A DNA stretch of 64,000 bases from Parazoarcus communis SWub3 = DSM 12120 (GCF_003226565.1 NZ_QKOE01000007.1:62001-126000); one strand, 5' to 3'; numbered from the stretch's first letter, positions 19,740 through 30,357 are shown. Made by a program: numbers and translations. Notes: generated from the sequence alone by a model not told the origin.

Positions 19740-19930
19740 GCACGACGTAATGTGATTGGGGGGCGGGGTGTGAGGCGAGCTTGCCTTGCGTTCCGCCCCT
19801 CGATCGTTTCACCACCGTTGTTTCCGCAACAGATGAATGCACGACGCATTACTCCTGTGGCAGACCCCGGATCGAGTCTCGCCTCCATCCCGGGATGATT
19901 GATCGCCAATAACAAGCAGAATCCAGTCCG

Positions 19931-21043
19931 ATGCCCCATCGCTCCCTGAACGTGCCCGAGCACGGAATGCTCGACGCCTACGAGTCGCAACTGAAGACCC
20001 GCGGCTACAAGTCCGATCCTGCCCAGCGTGCCGCAGTGCAGCGGCTGCAGCAGCTTTACACTGAACTGGTGACCTTCAAGGCGGCTCGCCGGACCGCCTT
20101 GCGCAAGGTGTTCGCCCGTCCGCGGATGCCGCGCAGCGTTTATTTCTGGGGCGGGGTCGGGCGTGGCAAGAGCTTCCTGATGGACTGCTTCTTCGACTCA
20201 GTACCGTATCAGCGCAAACGTCGGGTGCATTTTCATGCTTTCATGCAGGAAGTGCAGAACGATCTGAAGGACCACAATCACGAGCCTGATCCGCTGCAAA
20301 AGGTGGCGGACCGTATTGCGCGACAAACCCGCTTGCTGTGTTTCGACGAGTTCCACGTGTCGGACATTGCGGATGCGATGATCCTGGGGCGTTTGCTTGA
20401 TGCGTTGTTTGCGCGTGGGGTGATCTTCGTGATGACTTCCAACTATCCGCCCGACGGGCTGTATCCCAACGGGCTGATGCGGGTGAACTTCCTGCCGACC
20501 ATCGAGATGATGAAGCGCCGCTTCGACGTGTTCGAGGTCGATCACGGTACCGATTATCGTCTGCGCACACTGGAGAAGATCGAGATTTTCCTGGTGCCGG
20601 CCGACGAGACTGCGCGTCAGAAGATGCGTGACGATTTTCGTCGCCTGGCGGCGGCGGAACCGCAGTCAGGCGAGATCGACCTGCTTGGGCGGACGCTGCC
20701 CTATGTTGGCCGCGCCGCGGGGGTGATCTGGTTCGACTTTGATACCCTGTGCCGAAGTGCACGATCTCAGAACGACTATCTCGAGATCGCGAGAGAACAC
20801 CATACTGTGTTGCTCTCCAACGTGCCGCGCATGCGTGCCGGTGAGGCATCCGAGGCGCGTCGCCTGACCTGGTTGATCGATGTGCTGTACGATCACAGGG
20901 TCAAGCTCATCGTCAGTGCCCAGACTGATGCCCCCGACCTGTACACCGAGGGGCATAACGCGCACGAGTTCGTGCGTACCGTCAGCCGCCTGATGGAGAT
21001 GCGCACACGCGACTATCTGGCCGAGGCCCACCGGGTGGACTGA
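19931..21043 (+). CDS. zapE: cell division ATPase ZapE (AFG1-like)
   Basis: 370 residues. Walker A is GGVGRGKS (74-81) and Walker B is LLCFDEFHVSD; later conserved segments are VMTSNYPPDGLYPNGLMR and KLIVSAQ. In E. coli ZapE is an FtsZ-associated ATPase needed under low oxygen and heat; the mitochondrial relative AFG1/LACE1 is linked to respiratory-complex turnover. The position next to TCA genes in this lineage fits either view. Start ATG 19931; an alternative start 36 bases on (MLDAYESQ) is possible. Confidence 0.92.
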   Translation: MPHRSLNVPEHGMLDAYESQLKTRGYKSDPAQRAAVQRLQQLYTELVTFKAARRTALRKVFARPRMPRSVYFWGGVGRGKSFLMDCFFDSVPYQRKRRVHFHAFMQEVQNDLKDHNHEPDPLQKVADRIARQTRLLCFDEFHVSDIADAMILGRLLDALFARGVIFVMTSNYPPDGLYPNGLMRVNFLPTIEMMKRRFDVFEVDHGTDYRLRTLEKIEIFLVPADETARQKMRDDFRRLAAAEPQSGEIDLLGRTLPYVGRAAGVIWFDFDTLCRSARSQNDYLEIAREHHTVLLSNVPRMRAGEASEARRLTWLIDVLYDHRVKLIVSAQTDAPDLYTEGHNAHEFVRTVSRLMEMRTRDYLAEAHRVD

Positions 21044-21049
21044 ACTCGT

Positions 21050-22669
21050 CTATCTGGACTCCAGCTGGAAGCGGCCCACGGTCTGCCGCAGGGATTGAGC
21101 CAGCGACTCCAAGGCATTGGCCTGACTCAGCAGGGCGGAGATCGAGGCGTGATTGTGCTCGCTCATGCCGGCGATCTGCTCTACCTTGCGGGCAATTTCG
21201 TTGCTCGCGGTGCGTTGCTCGCGCAAAGCTGAATTGATGGCGGCAATGGCCTCGCGCACCTGCTGGGCGCTTCCGTCCAGGGTGGAAATGACCGTAGCCG
21301 CGCGCGTGGCCTGATCGACACCTTGTTGCGCAAGTTGCTGGCCTTCGCTCATGCTGTTGACCGCCTCGCCGGCATTGAGCTGCACGCGCTCAATCATTGC
21401 GGTGATCTCGCTGGTCGATTGGGCTGTACGCTCGGCCAGTTTGCGGACCTCGTCTGCCACCACCGCGAAACCCCGCCCCTGTTCGCCCGCTCTTGCCGCC
21501 TCGATGGCGGCATTCAGCGCCAGCAGATTGGTCTGACCGGCGATGTCCTGGATGACCTTCACGATTGAGGAAATGCCTTCAGCGCTAGTCTTGAGCTCGT
21601 TCATGACTGCAGCTGAGTCGATCATCCGTGTGGCAATCAGGTTGATGGCTCGGCTGGTATCATCAATCACGGTGATCGCTTGCTGCACTTCCCGCGAGCT
21701 GTCGCCAGACAGTCGATCTGCCTCGTCAGCATGCTCCGATACCTGGCCGATGCTGACAGTGAGTTGCTCGACCGAGGCTGCAATTGCGCTCGATGCGTCG
21801 CTCTGCTGCATGGACGCGTGGCTGATCTCCTCCTCCTTGCTGCGGATTTCGGATACGGATGCATTGACGTTGTCTGCGTGATGCTGGATATCACGGATGG
21901 TGCGGTCCAGCCCGGTCTGCATGGCCTGCATGGCCTGAAGCAGGCTGCCTTTGGGGGCATCGTGACTCAACTGACCGCGGAGGTCGCCCGATGCGATGCG
22001 CTGGGCAATGTTGCTGGCCTCCGCGGGTTCGCAGCCGAGCTGGGCGGAAAGGCGTCGGGTCATGAAGAGGGCGATCATCACACACAGGGCGAAGGCGACG
22101 GCCGATAGTGCGCCGGCGATCTGAGTAGCCCGGGCCAGATCACTGATCAACAGCTCGCGCGTTTCGCCTGTTGCGCTCGAAAGAAAGCGGATCTGCCCGA
22201 GAAGCAGGTCACGTACCTTGCGCCAGGCCGGGGTTTCCTGCTGGACGAGGGTGGCGAGGGCCGTTTGCGCCGATTCGGTGCGAAGGTCATTGATGACCTT
22301 GTCACGCAGTGGTTTCCACTCTGTTTGCAAGGTGTGCAATTGGGTCGCCGTGGCCGCTCCGCCGTCAAGAAGTTGAGGGTTGGCAATGATTTTGCGCGTT
22401 AGCTCATCAAATTGTGATTCAGCTCGTTCGTAGTTCTGGTAGGCAGTGGGGTTGGACGGATCGAGCAGTATGTTGCGTAGCGCCTGCCCCATCTGCAGAC
22501 CTTGTGCGTACGCGTTTGTCATGTCGCGCTCAAGGCTGAGCTCGGTGTCGATGAACGCAAGTATGCGTTGTTGCGCACTTTGCATCTGGACGATGGTCAG
22601 AACGATCGCACCGATGAAAAGACCGCAGGTCAGTGCGGTAAGCATGAAGAGCTGTTTCTTGATTGTCAT
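21050..22669 (-). CDS. methyl-accepting chemotaxis protein with four-helix-bundle sensor
   Basis: 539 residues. A membrane span at about 10-30 ([20 protein letters not shown]) is followed by a mostly helical periplasmic part of about 150 residues ([20 protein letters not shown] and on), of the 4HB_MCP type. A second span lies near residues 180-202, then HAMP, then a long coiled-coil signalling domain with the hairpin tip [20 protein letters not shown]-like sequence ([20 protein letters not shown]). There is no C-terminal CheR pentapeptide. It senses an unknown ligand and controls CheA. Start ATG 22669 is chosen because [10 protein letters not shown] is a typical basic start before span 1. It ends seven bases from zapE, convergent. 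Confidence 0.9.
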   Translation of the reverse strand: MTIKKQLFMLTALTCGLFIGAIVLTIVQMQSAQQRILAFIDTELSLERDMTNAYAQGLQMGQALRNILLDPSNPTAYQNYERAESQFDELTRKIIANPQLLDGGAATATQLHTLQTEWKPLRDKVINDLRTESAQTALATLVQQETPAWRKVRDLLLGQIRFLSSATGETRELLISDLARATQIAGALSAVAFALCVMIALFMTRRLSAQLGCEPAEASNIAQRIASGDLRGQLSHDAPKGSLLQAMQAMQTGLDRTIRDIQHHADNVNASVSEIRSKEEEISHASMQQSDASSAIAASVEQLTVSIGQVSEHADEADRLSGDSSREVQQAITVIDDTSRAINLIATRMIDSAAVMNELKTSAEGISSIVKVIQDIAGQTNLLALNAAIEAARAGEQGRGFAVVADEVRKLAERTAQSTSEITAMIERVQLNAGEAVNSMSEGQQLAQQGVDQATRAATVISTLDGSAQQVREAIAAINSALREQRTASNEIARKVEQIAGMSEHNHASISALLSQANALESLAQSLRQTVGRFQLESR

Positions 22670-22865
22670 GATTGAGGGGCGAATTTCGCGTTCGTCCAAG
22701 ATACGTGGTCAGTTGTGACACGTTGGTTTGCCGGGTTATATCGATATATCGTCGTAAACTTAAATAACCTTAGCATCGTTTCTGTGTACGCGTTCAAGTC
22801 ATGCCGATGGAGATGCCGTGCCCGGTAACGCGGCGTAGAATGTCGCACCTCACGTCTCGCCAGCC

Positions 22866-24833
22866 ATGATGTCGATTTACGACGCTTCCACCCTGTTCGC
22901 ACCCGATGGCCCGTTGGCCAGTGCCATTCCCGGTTTCTGTGCGCGACCGCAGCAGATCGAGATGGCGCAGAAGATTGCAGAAGCCATCCGTGCCAACCGG
23001 GTGCTGGTTGCGGAGGCGGGGACGGGTACCGGCAAGACCTTTGCCTATCTGGTACCGGCGCTGATGTCGGGTGGCAAGGTCATCGTATCGACCGGGACCA
23101 AGACCTTGCAGGATCAACTCTTCAATCGTGACCTGCCCACCGTACGCGCGGCGCTCAAGGTGCCGGTGTCGATTGCCTTGCTGAAGGGGCGGGCCAACTA
23201 CGTCTGCCATTACCACCTCGAGCGCAACGAGCGCGATGGTCGTTTCCAGACGCCGCAAGATGCAGCGGATCTGCGTGCGATTTCGCGTTTTGCCCGGATT
23301 ACGCATACCGGTGACAAAGCGGAATGTACGGATGTACGCGAGGACTCCGCAGCCTGGATTGCAGCAACCTCCACCCGCGACAACTGCCTTGGTCAGGAAT
23401 GCCCTCAGGTCAAGGAGTGCTTTGTCATGCAGGCTCGTCGCACTGCGATGGAGGCTGATGTGGTTGTGGTGAATCATCATCTGTTCTTTGCGGATGTCAT
23501 GTTGCGTGACGAGGGCATGGGTGAGTTGCTGCCGGCCTGCAATACGGTGATCTTCGACGAGGCGCATCAGTTGCCGGAAACCGCCAGCCTGTTCTTTGGC
23601 GAGACCGTCTCCACTTCGCAGGTGCTGGAGCTCGCCCGAGATACCCGCTCTGAGGGGCTGGCTGGTGCGCGTGACTGCATTGCACTGATCGACGAGACCC
23701 GTGTGGTGGAAAAGGCCGCGCGCGACCTACGCCTGGTCTTTGGAATGGAAACCAGCCGGCTGGCGGTCGCACAGGCGAAAGAAAAGGAAGGTTTCGATGC
23801 AGCAGTGGCCGCCATGGCCGATGCACTTGAGGACCTGGAAACCGTGCTCGATACCCAGGCAGAGCGTTCGGAGGGTCTTGCCAACTGTCTGCGACGGGTG
23901 CAGGAGATGCGCGAACGCCTGGGACGCTGGACCAGCCCGGACGAGAAGGACCTGATCCGCTGGGTCGAGGTGTTCTCTCAGTCGCTTGCCCTCAATGCCA
24001 CGCCGCTGCATGTATCCGACGTATTCCGCCGTCAGCTCGAGAACCAGCCGCGCGCCTGGGTGTTCGCATCGGCGACGCTGGCGGTGGGAAACGACTTTGG
24101 ACATTACTGCCGGGAGTTGGGGCTGGCGTGGATGGATCCGCCTCCCGAGACCGCCGTGTGGGGAAGTCCCTTTGATTACGCCCAGCAGGCTTTGCTGTAC
24201 GCGCCTCAGGGCATGCCCGAGCCCAATTCGCCGAACTTTACCGAAACGGTCGCACGCACGGCCTTGCCCCTGATCCGGGCAGCACGCGGGCGAACCTTTG
24301 TGTTGTGTACCTCGTTGCGGGCGATGCGCCGGGTACACGAGCTGATCGTCGAAGGCCTGGCCCAGGCCGGCGAGACCTTACCGGTGCTGCTCCAGGGGGA
24401 AGGGTCGCGTACCGAGCTGCTCGACCGTTTCCGCAAGCTTGGCAATGCCGTGCTGGTGGCCAGCCAGAGCTTCTGGGAAGGGGTGGATGTTCCGGGCGAC
24501 GCCTTGTCGCTGGTGGTGATCGACAAACTGCCGTTTGCGCCGCCCGACGACCCGGTGCTGGCCGCCCGTGTCGAGCACATGCAGAAGCAAGGGCTGAGTC
24601 CCTTCATCCATCACCAGTTGCCACGCGCGGTGATCAACATGAAGCAAGGCGCTGGCCGTTTGATCCGCACCGAGCGCGATCGCGGCGTGCTGTGCATCTG
24701 CGATCCACGGATGATCGAGAAATCGTACGGAAAGGTTGTGTGGCGCAGCTTGCCGCCAATGCGGCGTACTCGGGTCGAGTCCGAGGCGGTGGCATTTCTC
24801 GAAACCCTGCCGCCGCCCAGATCGGCGGATTGA
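22866..24833 (+). CDS. ATP-dependent DNA helicase, YoaA/DinG family (XPD-like)
   Basis: 655 residues, superfamily 2 helicase of the iron-sulfur XPD group. Walker A AGTGTGKT (51-58), DEAH box at 231-234, and late motifs SQSFWEGVDVPG and QGAGRLIRTERDRG (motif VI). Four cysteines fit an Fe-S cluster: C114, C174, C179 and C185. Length and the absence of a nuclease domain favour YoaA (about 640 residues) over DinG. YoaA works with the polymerase chi subunit in repair of stalled forks. Two in-frame ATGs (22866, 22869) open the gene. A TAGAAT at 22836-22841 could be its -10 element. Confidence 0.9.
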   Translation: MMSIYDASTLFAPDGPLASAIPGFCARPQQIEMAQKIAEAIRANRVLVAEAGTGTGKTFAYLVPALMSGGKVIVSTGTKTLQDQLFNRDLPTVRAALKVPVSIALLKGRANYVCHYHLERNERDGRFQTPQDAADLRAISRFARITHTGDKAECTDVREDSAAWIAATSTRDNCLGQECPQVKECFVMQARRTAMEADVVVVNHHLFFADVMLRDEGMGELLPACNTVIFDEAHQLPETASLFFGETVSTSQVLELARDTRSEGLAGARDCIALIDETRVVEKAARDLRLVFGMETSRLAVAQAKEKEGFDAAVAAMADALEDLETVLDTQAERSEGLANCLRRVQEMRERLGRWTSPDEKDLIRWVEVFSQSLALNATPLHVSDVFRRQLENQPRAWVFASATLAVGNDFGHYCRELGLAWMDPPPETAVWGSPFDYAQQALLYAPQGMPEPNSPNFTETVARTALPLIRAARGRTFVLCTSLRAMRRVHELIVEGLAQAGETLPVLLQGEGSRTELLDRFRKLGNAVLVASQSFWEGVDVPGDALSLVVIDKLPFAPPDDPVLAARVEHMQKQGLSPFIHHQLPRAVINMKQGAGRLIRTERDRGVLCICDPRMIEKSYGKVVWRSLPPMRRTRVESEAVAFLETLPPPRSAD

Positions 24834-24972
24834 TGAACCGGTCTGGTGCCGACGGGGGCGTGGCGCGATTCGCTCGTAAACCGCTGGACTTGGCCGCGAT
24901 CAAGTCCGTCTGTGGCGAGCTTGTTGTATTCTCTCGATCCCGAACACCCTGGCGCCTGTCCGGCGTGATGTG

Positions 24973-25467
24973 ATGAAAGTTTTTGGAATTGCCGGCTGGT
25001 CCGGCTCGGGCAAGACGACACTGGTCGAGAAGCTGATTCCCGAGATCACCGCGCGTGGCTTGCGGGTGTCGGTGATCAAGCATGCGCACCACGGCTTCGA
25101 CCTTGATCGCCCGGGAAAGGATTCCTACCGTCACCGTGAGGCGGGTGCCACCCAGGTGTTGATGCTGTCCAATGAGCGTTGGGTGTTGATGCACGAGTTG
25201 CGCGGTCGGCCCGAGCCGGATCTGGACGAGCAGTTGCGTCTGTTGGCACCTTGCGATCTGGTGTTGATCGAGGGCTACAAGGCCGCCGCCGTTCCGAAAA
25301 TCGAGATTCACCGCCCGGCACACGGCAAGCCGCCATTGTGGCCGGAGAATCCACATGTGGTTGCGGTGGCAAGCGATGCAGAACTGGATTGCCCCTTGCC
25401 TTGTCTGCCTTTGAATGATCCGGCCGCTGTTGCCACCTTCATCCTCGACTATTCTGCAGAAGACTGA
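24973..25467 (+). CDS. mobB: molybdopterin-guanine dinucleotide biosynthesis adapter MobB
   Basis: 164 residues, P-loop GTP-binding protein with GWSGSGKT at 8-15, followed by VIKHAHHGFDLDRPGKDSYRHREAG, which is the MobB signature, and DLVLIEGYK. It assists MobA in attaching GMP to molybdopterin, though it is dispensable in E. coli. The start could also be the GTG three bases upstream. Its stop overlaps the moeA ATG (TGATG), so the four genes mobB-moeA-moaD-moaE form one operon for Mo cofactor assembly. Confidence 0.93.
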   Translation: MKVFGIAGWSGSGKTTLVEKLIPEITARGLRVSVIKHAHHGFDLDRPGKDSYRHREAGATQVLMLSNERWVLMHELRGRPEPDLDEQLRLLAPCDLVLIEGYKAAAVPKIEIHRPAHGKPPLWPENPHVVAVASDAELDCPLPCLPLNDPAAVATFILDYSAED

Positions 25468-26672
25468 TGAACGCAAACATGCTCACCTTCGACGAAGCCT
25501 ATACCCAGCTGCTCGGTCACGTCCGACCGGTTCGTGAGATCGAGGAGATCGACACCATGATGGCCGCAGGCCGGGTGCTGGCCGTCAGCCAGCACTCGCC
25601 GATCGCGCAGCCGCCGATGGATAACTCCGCGATGGACGGCTACGCCTTACGCGTTGCCGATGTGCCGGAATCAGGCACGCGCCTGCCGGTCAGTCAGCGC
25701 ATTCCTGCCGGTAGTGTGGGTACCGCCTTGCAGCCCGGGACGGCCGCGCGCATCTTCACGGGGGCACCGCTGCCGGAGGGAGCCGATGCGGTGGTGATGC
25801 AGGAGTTGTGTGAGCACGACGGCGATGCAGTGGTCGTCAATCACGTGCCGAGGCTGGGTGAGGCGGTACGGCGTACGGGTGAGGATGTCGCCCTCGGCGC
25901 CGAGGTGCTGGGTGCCGGCGTGCGCCTGCGCCCGCAGGAGCTGGCATTGGCTGCGTCAGTCGGGCTGGCCCGGCTGCCAGTGTTGCGGCGCATGCGGGTG
26001 GCGGTATTCTCGACCGGTAGTGAGCTGGTGATGCCGGGCGAGCCTTTGCCGCCGGGTGGCATCTATAACTCCAACCGGTTCATGCTGCGTGCGCTGCTGA
26101 CCCAGTTGGGCTGTGAGGTGACGGATCTGGGCATCGTGCCGGACAATCTCGAGGCTACCCGCAAGGTGCTGCGCGAGGCCGCGCAGGGTAACGATCTGAT
26201 CGTTACCAGCGGCGGGGTCTCGGTTGGCGAGGAGGACCATGTAAAGCCGGCGGTCGAGGCCGAAGGCAGCCTCGACATGTGGAAGATTGCGATGAAGCCG
26301 GGCAAGCCCTTGGCGTATGGGCGCGTCCATGGTGCTGCTTTCATCGGCCTGCCGGGTAATCCGGTCTCGAGCTTCGTGACTTTCCTGTTGATGGTGCGGC
26401 CCTTCATCCTGGCGACCCAGGGGGCGATCGAGGTTGCACCGCAAGCCGTGTTGCTGACTGCAGGTTTCGACTGGACGAAGCCTGACCGCCGCCGTGAGTT
26501 CCTGCGCGCACGGATGACGGCTGCGGGCACGGTCGAGCTGTTCTCCAATCAGGGGGCCGCGGCGCTCAACTCCACCACTTGGGCCAATGGGCTGGTCGAC
26601 ATTCCTGCGGGGCAGGCGGTGGCTGCTGGCGACAAGGTGCGTTTCCTGCCATATGGCGATTTGCTCTGGTGA
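25467..26672 (+). CDS. moeA: molybdopterin molybdenumtransferase MoeA
   Basis: 401 residues, usual for MoeA. Conserved parts are PPMDNSAMDGYALR near residue 50, RIFTGAPLPEGADAVVMQE, the gephyrin/MogA-like domain with FSTGSELV and TSGGVSVGEEDHV, and PGKPLAYG followed by GLPGNPVSSFVTF. It inserts molybdate into adenylylated molybdopterin. It is translationally coupled to mobB upstream and moaD downstream (stop TGA overlaps the moaD ATG). Confidence 0.96.
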   Translation: MNANMLTFDEAYTQLLGHVRPVREIEEIDTMMAAGRVLAVSQHSPIAQPPMDNSAMDGYALRVADVPESGTRLPVSQRIPAGSVGTALQPGTAARIFTGAPLPEGADAVVMQELCEHDGDAVVVNHVPRLGEAVRRTGEDVALGAEVLGAGVRLRPQELALAASVGLARLPVLRRMRVAVFSTGSELVMPGEPLPPGGIYNSNRFMLRALLTQLGCEVTDLGIVPDNLEATRKVLREAAQGNDLIVTSGGVSVGEEDHVKPAVEAEGSLDMWKIAMKPGKPLAYGRVHGAAFIGLPGNPVSSFVTFLLMVRPFILATQGAIEVAPQAVLLTAGFDWTKPDRRREFLRARMTAAGTVELFSNQGAAALNSTTWANGLVDIPAGQAVAAGDKVRFLPYGDLLW

Positions 26673-26932
26673 TGATGATGACCTTACGAGTTCTGTATTT
26701 TGCCAGTCTGCGCGAGGCGGTCGGTCGGGCCAACGAAGAGCTGACACTCCCCGAGGGCGTGGGTACGGTTGGCCAGTTGCGCGATTTTCTGGCTGCGCGT
26801 GGTGAGGGCTGGGACGCGCTGGCACAGGGGCGTAATGTACGTGCCGCGCGCAATCAGCGTATGGCGCGTGCGGAAGAGGGGATTGAGGCAGGTGACGAGA
26901 TCGCGTTCTTTCCACCGGTGACCGGAGGCTGA
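26672..26932 (+). CDS. moaD: molybdopterin synthase sulfur carrier MoaD
   Basis: 86 residues, ubiquitin-like fold ending in the required Gly-Gly (PPVTGG). The C-terminal glycine is converted to a thiocarboxylate that supplies sulfur to MoaE. Three consecutive ATGs (26672, 26675, 26678) are possible starts; the first overlaps the moeA stop. The gene lies three bases before moaE's start, as expected for the two-subunit synthase. Confidence 0.94.
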   Translation: MMMTLRVLYFASLREAVGRANEELTLPEGVGTVGQLRDFLAARGEGWDALAQGRNVRAARNQRMARAEEGIEAGDEIAFFPPVTGG

Positions 26933-26935
26933 GTC

Positions 26936-27412
26936 ATGAGCGTGAGCGTGCAGGAAGCGGATTTCGATGTCGGTGCCGAGATTGCGGCATTGTCGGCGGG
27001 GCGTCTGGATGTCGGCGCGGTGGCGAGCTTCGTTGGCCTGGTGAGGGATGCCAACGATGGCAGCAGCGTCTCAGCCATGACGCTGGAACACTATCCCGGC
27101 ATGACCGAGCGTGCGCTTGAAGAAATTGTCGCCGAGGCGGGCCGGCGCTGGCAGCTGCTGGCGGTGCGGGTGATCCACCGCCACGGTGCGCTGCTTCCGG
27201 GTGAGCGCATTGTGTTCGTGGGGGTTGCCGGTGCGCACCGCGGCGAATCTTTTGCGGCCTGTGAGTTCATCATGGACTACCTGAAGACGCGAGCACCGTT
27301 CTGGAAACGCGAGCAGACGCCAGAGGGCGCACGCTGGGTGGACGCGCGGGAAAGTGATGACAAAGCTGTCGGTCGCTGGGGTCCGATGGGCGAGCCGGCT
27401 GCGTCCGAGTAG
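26936..27412 (+). CDS. moaE: molybdopterin synthase catalytic subunit MoaE
   Basis: 158 residues. Family motifs are ASFVGLVRDANDG, LEHYPGMTERALEEI, IHRHGALLPGE, and the catalytic-lysine region MDYLKTRAPFWKREQTPEG. It converts cyclic pyranopterin monophosphate to molybdopterin with MoaD. It is the last gene of the MoCo operon; the phasin gene downstream is convergent and has its own terminator. Confidence 0.96.
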   Translation: MSVSVQEADFDVGAEIAALSAGRLDVGAVASFVGLVRDANDGSSVSAMTLEHYPGMTERALEEIVAEAGRRWQLLAVRVIHRHGALLPGERIVFVGVAGAHRGESFAACEFIMDYLKTRAPFWKREQTPEGARWVDARESDDKAVGRWGPMGEPAASE

Positions 27413-27464
27413 GCGCCTTCCAGGGGAAGTTACTGACGGTGGATGTGTTCCGCCGTGATGGAAA

Positions 27465-27491
27465 TGAAAACGGCGCCATGGGCGCCGTTCT
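27465..27491 (-). terminator. terminator of the phasin gene
   Basis: A perfect 9-bp stem, AACGGCGCC (27469-27477) and GGCGCCGTT (27481-27489), around a 3-nt loop. Read on the minus strand it ends with a run of T, fitting termination after phaP; it may also stop moaE transcripts. Confidence 0.75.
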
Positions 27492-27519
27492 GTCATCAGC
27501 CGTTTCGAGTGCCAGCGCC

Positions 27520-28023
27520 TTACTTGCGCTTGCCGCCCTGGGTGAAGGCCTGGAAGGCTTCGGCCGATGCGCGGGTCATTTGCTCGAAAGCGGCGCGAGT
27601 GGTGTCCATTGCCGTTTGCATGGCGCCCATCGCGTTCTGGTCGGTGATTGGCATGCCCTTGAACAGCTTTTGCATGGCTTCGAACACATCGGCGCTACCG
27701 GTCGTCAACTGCTCGCCCACCAGCTTGCCGACTTCGGCCTGCGTGCGGGTGGTGATCTCGGCGATCTCACGTGCGCAGGACAACATCCTTTCAGTGGTGG
27801 TCTGCGCATACTGGGTGCGCAGTTCGACGGCCTGCTTCGGGTCCTTGATCGAGGACAATGCCTTGGCGTTCTGCACGCCTTCTTCGAACAGGGACTTGGC
27901 GGTTGCGACCTGGATCTCCATCACACGCTGGGAGTTCTCGATCGACAACTGGGCAAGACGCATGGCTGCTTCGAGATTCTTCTTTTGAAGCTCGTTGAAT
28001 TGATCCTGTTTGTTCGTTGCCAT
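27520..28023 (-). CDS. phaP: phasin (PHA granule-associated protein)
   Basis: 167 residues, almost wholly amphipathic helix with heptad character, as in the phasin_2 family. Recognisable segments are FNELQKKNLEAAMRLAQLSI, ATAKSLFEEGVQNAKAL and TTERMLSCAREIAEITTRTQ. Phasins coat polyhydroxyalkanoate granules and control their size and number. The C-terminal tail is basic (QGGKRK). ATG 28023 is preceded by GGAGGG. No phaC or phaR is nearby, which is common for phasin genes. Confidence 0.88.
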   Translation of the reverse strand: MATNKQDQFNELQKKNLEAAMRLAQLSIENSQRVMEIQVATAKSLFEEGVQNAKALSSIKDPKQAVELRTQYAQTTTERMLSCAREIAEITTRTQAEVGKLVGEQLTTGSADVFEAMQKLFKGMPITDQNAMGAMQTAMDTTRAAFEQMTRASAEAFQAFTQGGKRK

Positions 28024-28100
28024 AGAAACCCTCCGTGCATATTGTTGATGGATTCAGAGGCTCCACCGGCAGCGTCTCGCGTGCTGTCGTTCCCTCAGAG

Positions 28101-28115
28101 GGTGCAAATGGCACC
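28101..28115. promoter_or_regulatory. short inverted repeat upstream of phaP
   Basis: GGTGC-AAATG-GCACC lies in the phaP leader region, 78-92 bp before the start. PhaR-type repressors of phasin genes bind GC-rich half-sites of the TGC...GCA kind, so this could be an operator. A single short repeat is weak evidence. Confidence 0.3.
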
Positions 28116-28275
28116 CCTGTCCTCGCCTCTGCAGTAACCATAGCACAGCCCATGCATATACTGGTGCATTGCGGGCAATCGAGTTTCATCCTGTCGGTGC
28201 GTTGATGTTGCTGCACGACAGCCAAGGGGGGAGCCTGTCACCCAGAGAGGGCCCGAGGGCGGGGATGGAGGGGGT

Positions 28276-30318
28276 TCAGTCCATGTCCTGACCGAGTGCG
28301 TCAAGCTGTGCCAGTGCCGAGTCCGGGTCCGGATACAGGTTTGGGGTCAGCTCGCGGTGGGCAAAGGCGTCACCCAGCCGCGCGCGCAGGAAGGTGTTGG
28401 TGGTGTAACGGGTGACTGCCGAGTAGTGGCGCTGAACGAGTCCGCGCACCATCTCCGCGTAAGGCTCAAGCAATTCCGGTGTGATCGAGAAGTTGTCGTA
28501 ATTGACGATGGCCGCTACCCGGTGCCCGACCGGCTGCAGGCAGGCTTCCACGTGCTCGCGGATCTGTTCGATCTCGTCGGCAGCGCGAATGCTCAGGCCT
28601 TCGAAATTGACAAAGAACAGGTCTTGCTGCGCGTCGTAACTGAGGCGCTGATCCAGCGGAATCGACAACAGGTTTTCACGCAGGCCCATTGCTTCATCGC
28701 GGAAGATGCGTGCATCCATCTGCTTGAGTCGGGGCGCAAGCCGTGGGCGAAAGCCCATGTGTGGGTAGATGTCGCGTTCGGGATCAATGCCGGGAGCAAT
28801 CTCGGTCAGGACCAGGCCGTCGTCGTCGAGCTCGAACACACAACGTTCGGTGATGTAGAGCACGGGCTGGCCACGTCGGCGCGCATAGGCTCCACTGAAA
28901 GTGCGGTGTTCGACTTCGGGCACGAACTTCTGCGTCGTGCCTTCGCGCCGGATCGACAGTTGCCCCTGTTTCATTGCAATTTGCAGCTCGCCCGCGGTGA
29001 AGGTGCCGACAAACACCACCTTGCGGGCATTCTGGCTGATGTTGATGAAGCCGCCCGCGCCGGCCAGGCGTGGGCCAAAGCGGCTGACGTTCAGATTGCC
29101 TTCCCGGTCTGCCTGGGCCAGGCCAAGAAACGCGATGTCCAGACCGCCCCCGTCGTAGAAATCGAACTGATAGGGCTGGTCGATGATCGCATCGGTATTG
29201 ATCGCTGCGCCAAAGTTCAGGCCCGAAGCGGGAATGCCGCCAATGACACCGGGCTCGGTGGTCAGCGTCAGCAGGTCGATGATCTTCTCTTCGGCGGCAA
29301 CCGAGGCGACGCCTTCGGGCATGCCGATGCCCAGATTCACGACGCTGTTGGGTGCCAGTTCGAGCGCCGCCCGTCGGGCAATGATCTTGCGTTCATTCAT
29401 TGCCATGACCGGCAGCGATGAGGCCGGCACCCGCAGCTCGCCCGAGTAGGCGGGGTTGTAGGCATCGGCGAAGGTCTGCATCTGATGCTCGGGTTTCTCG
29501 GCGACCACCACGCAGTCGACCAGAATGCCGGGAATCTTCACCATGCGTGGGTTCAGGCTGCCGCGCTCGGCAATGCGCTCGACCTGCACGATCACGATGC
29601 CGCCCGAGTTGCGCGCGGCCATTGCAATCGCCAATGCCTCCAGGGTCAGCGCTTCCTTCTCCATGGTGATATTGCCGTCCGGGTCGGCGGTGGTGCCGCG
29701 GATGATGCCGACGTCGATCGGGAAGGCCTTGTAGAACAGGTACTCCTCTCCGCCAACCGGCATCAGCTGTACCAATTCCTCGCGAGTACGGGCGTTGATG
29801 CGGCCGCCGCCGTGACGCGGGTCCACGAAGGTGCCAAGACCCACCCGGGTCAGCGTGCCGGGTTTGCCCGCTGCAATATCGCGGAATAGGTGGGTGATGA
29901 CGCCCTGGGGCAGGTTGTAGGCCTCGATCAGGTTGTCGACTGCCAGCTTCTGCAGGCTGGGTACCAGGCCCCAGTGCCCGCCGATGACCCGCTTTACCAG
30001 GCCGGGGTGGCCAAGATGGTTGAGCCCACGGTGCTTGCCATCGCCTTGTCCTGCTGCATAGACCAGGGTGAGATCATGGGGTCGGCCAAATGGACCGGGA
30101 TCCTCGGCGAGGAACAAGGCTTCAAGCGCACAGGCCACGCCTTCGGCAAAGCCGATGCCAACGAAGCCACCGGTCGCGAGGGTGTCGCCCGGGCGAATCA
30201 GACGTACCGCATCGGCGGCGCTGACCACCTTGCCACGGCGAGGCAAGGCGTCGTTGCTCAGGATGGGATGTGTGGGCAGCCTGCGGCGTTGAGCGTGGGT
30301 GGACGCATGGCGGATCAT
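28276..30318 (-). CDS. propionate/acyl-CoA:acetate CoA-transferase (Pct/YdiF type) with C-terminal extension
   Basis: 680 residues. Both halves of a family I CoA-transferase are fused: the alpha-like part begins near 30 ([20 protein letters not shown]) and the beta-like part near 310 ([20 protein letters not shown]). The catalytic glutamate is E355 in TTEPGVIGG, with the oxyanion loop LGIGMPEGV at 329-337. Pct and YdiF end near the equivalent of residue 545 ([13 protein letters not shown]); here about 135 more residues follow. They are rich in segments such as [12 protein letters not shown] and [17 protein letters not shown], which suggest a small alpha/beta domain, perhaps SpoIIAA/STAS-like. 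The start has GGAG upstream. It is second in a sigma-54 operon after a Usp-like gene. The acyl substrate is unknown; short-chain acids or hydroxyacids are likely. Confidence 0.85.
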   Translation of the reverse strand: MIRHASTHAQRRRLPTHPILSNDALPRRGKVVSAADAVRLIRPGDTLATGGFVGIGFAEGVACALEALFLAEDPGPFGRPHDLTLVYAAGQGDGKHRGLNHLGHPGLVKRVIGGHWGLVPSLQKLAVDNLIEAYNLPQGVITHLFRDIAAGKPGTLTRVGLGTFVDPRHGGGRINARTREELVQLMPVGGEEYLFYKAFPIDVGIIRGTTADPDGNITMEKEALTLEALAIAMAARNSGGIVIVQVERIAERGSLNPRMVKIPGILVDCVVVAEKPEHQMQTFADAYNPAYSGELRVPASSLPVMAMNERKIIARRAALELAPNSVVNLGIGMPEGVASVAAEEKIIDLLTLTTEPGVIGGIPASGLNFGAAINTDAIIDQPYQFDFYDGGGLDIAFLGLAQADREGNLNVSRFGPRLAGAGGFINISQNARKVVFVGTFTAGELQIAMKQGQLSIRREGTTQKFVPEVEHRTFSGAYARRRGQPVLYITERCVFELDDDGLVLTEIAPGIDPERDIYPHMGFRPRLAPRLKQMDARIFRDEAMGLRENLLSIPLDQRLSYDAQQDLFFVNFEGLSIRAADEIEQIREHVEACLQPVGHRVAAIVNYDNFSITPELLEPYAEMVRGLVQRHYSAVTRYTTNTFLRARLGDAFAHRELTPNLYPDPDSALAQLDALGQDMD

Positions 30319-30357
30319 GGCGGTCTCCGTTCTTGTTGTTGGCGGGTGTCTTGCGGG

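Noticed and set aside
22737-22748. Palindrome TATATCGATATA between the chemoreceptor and helicase genes
   Set aside because: Perfect 12-bp palindrome but isolated, with no regulator gene nearby to assign it to.
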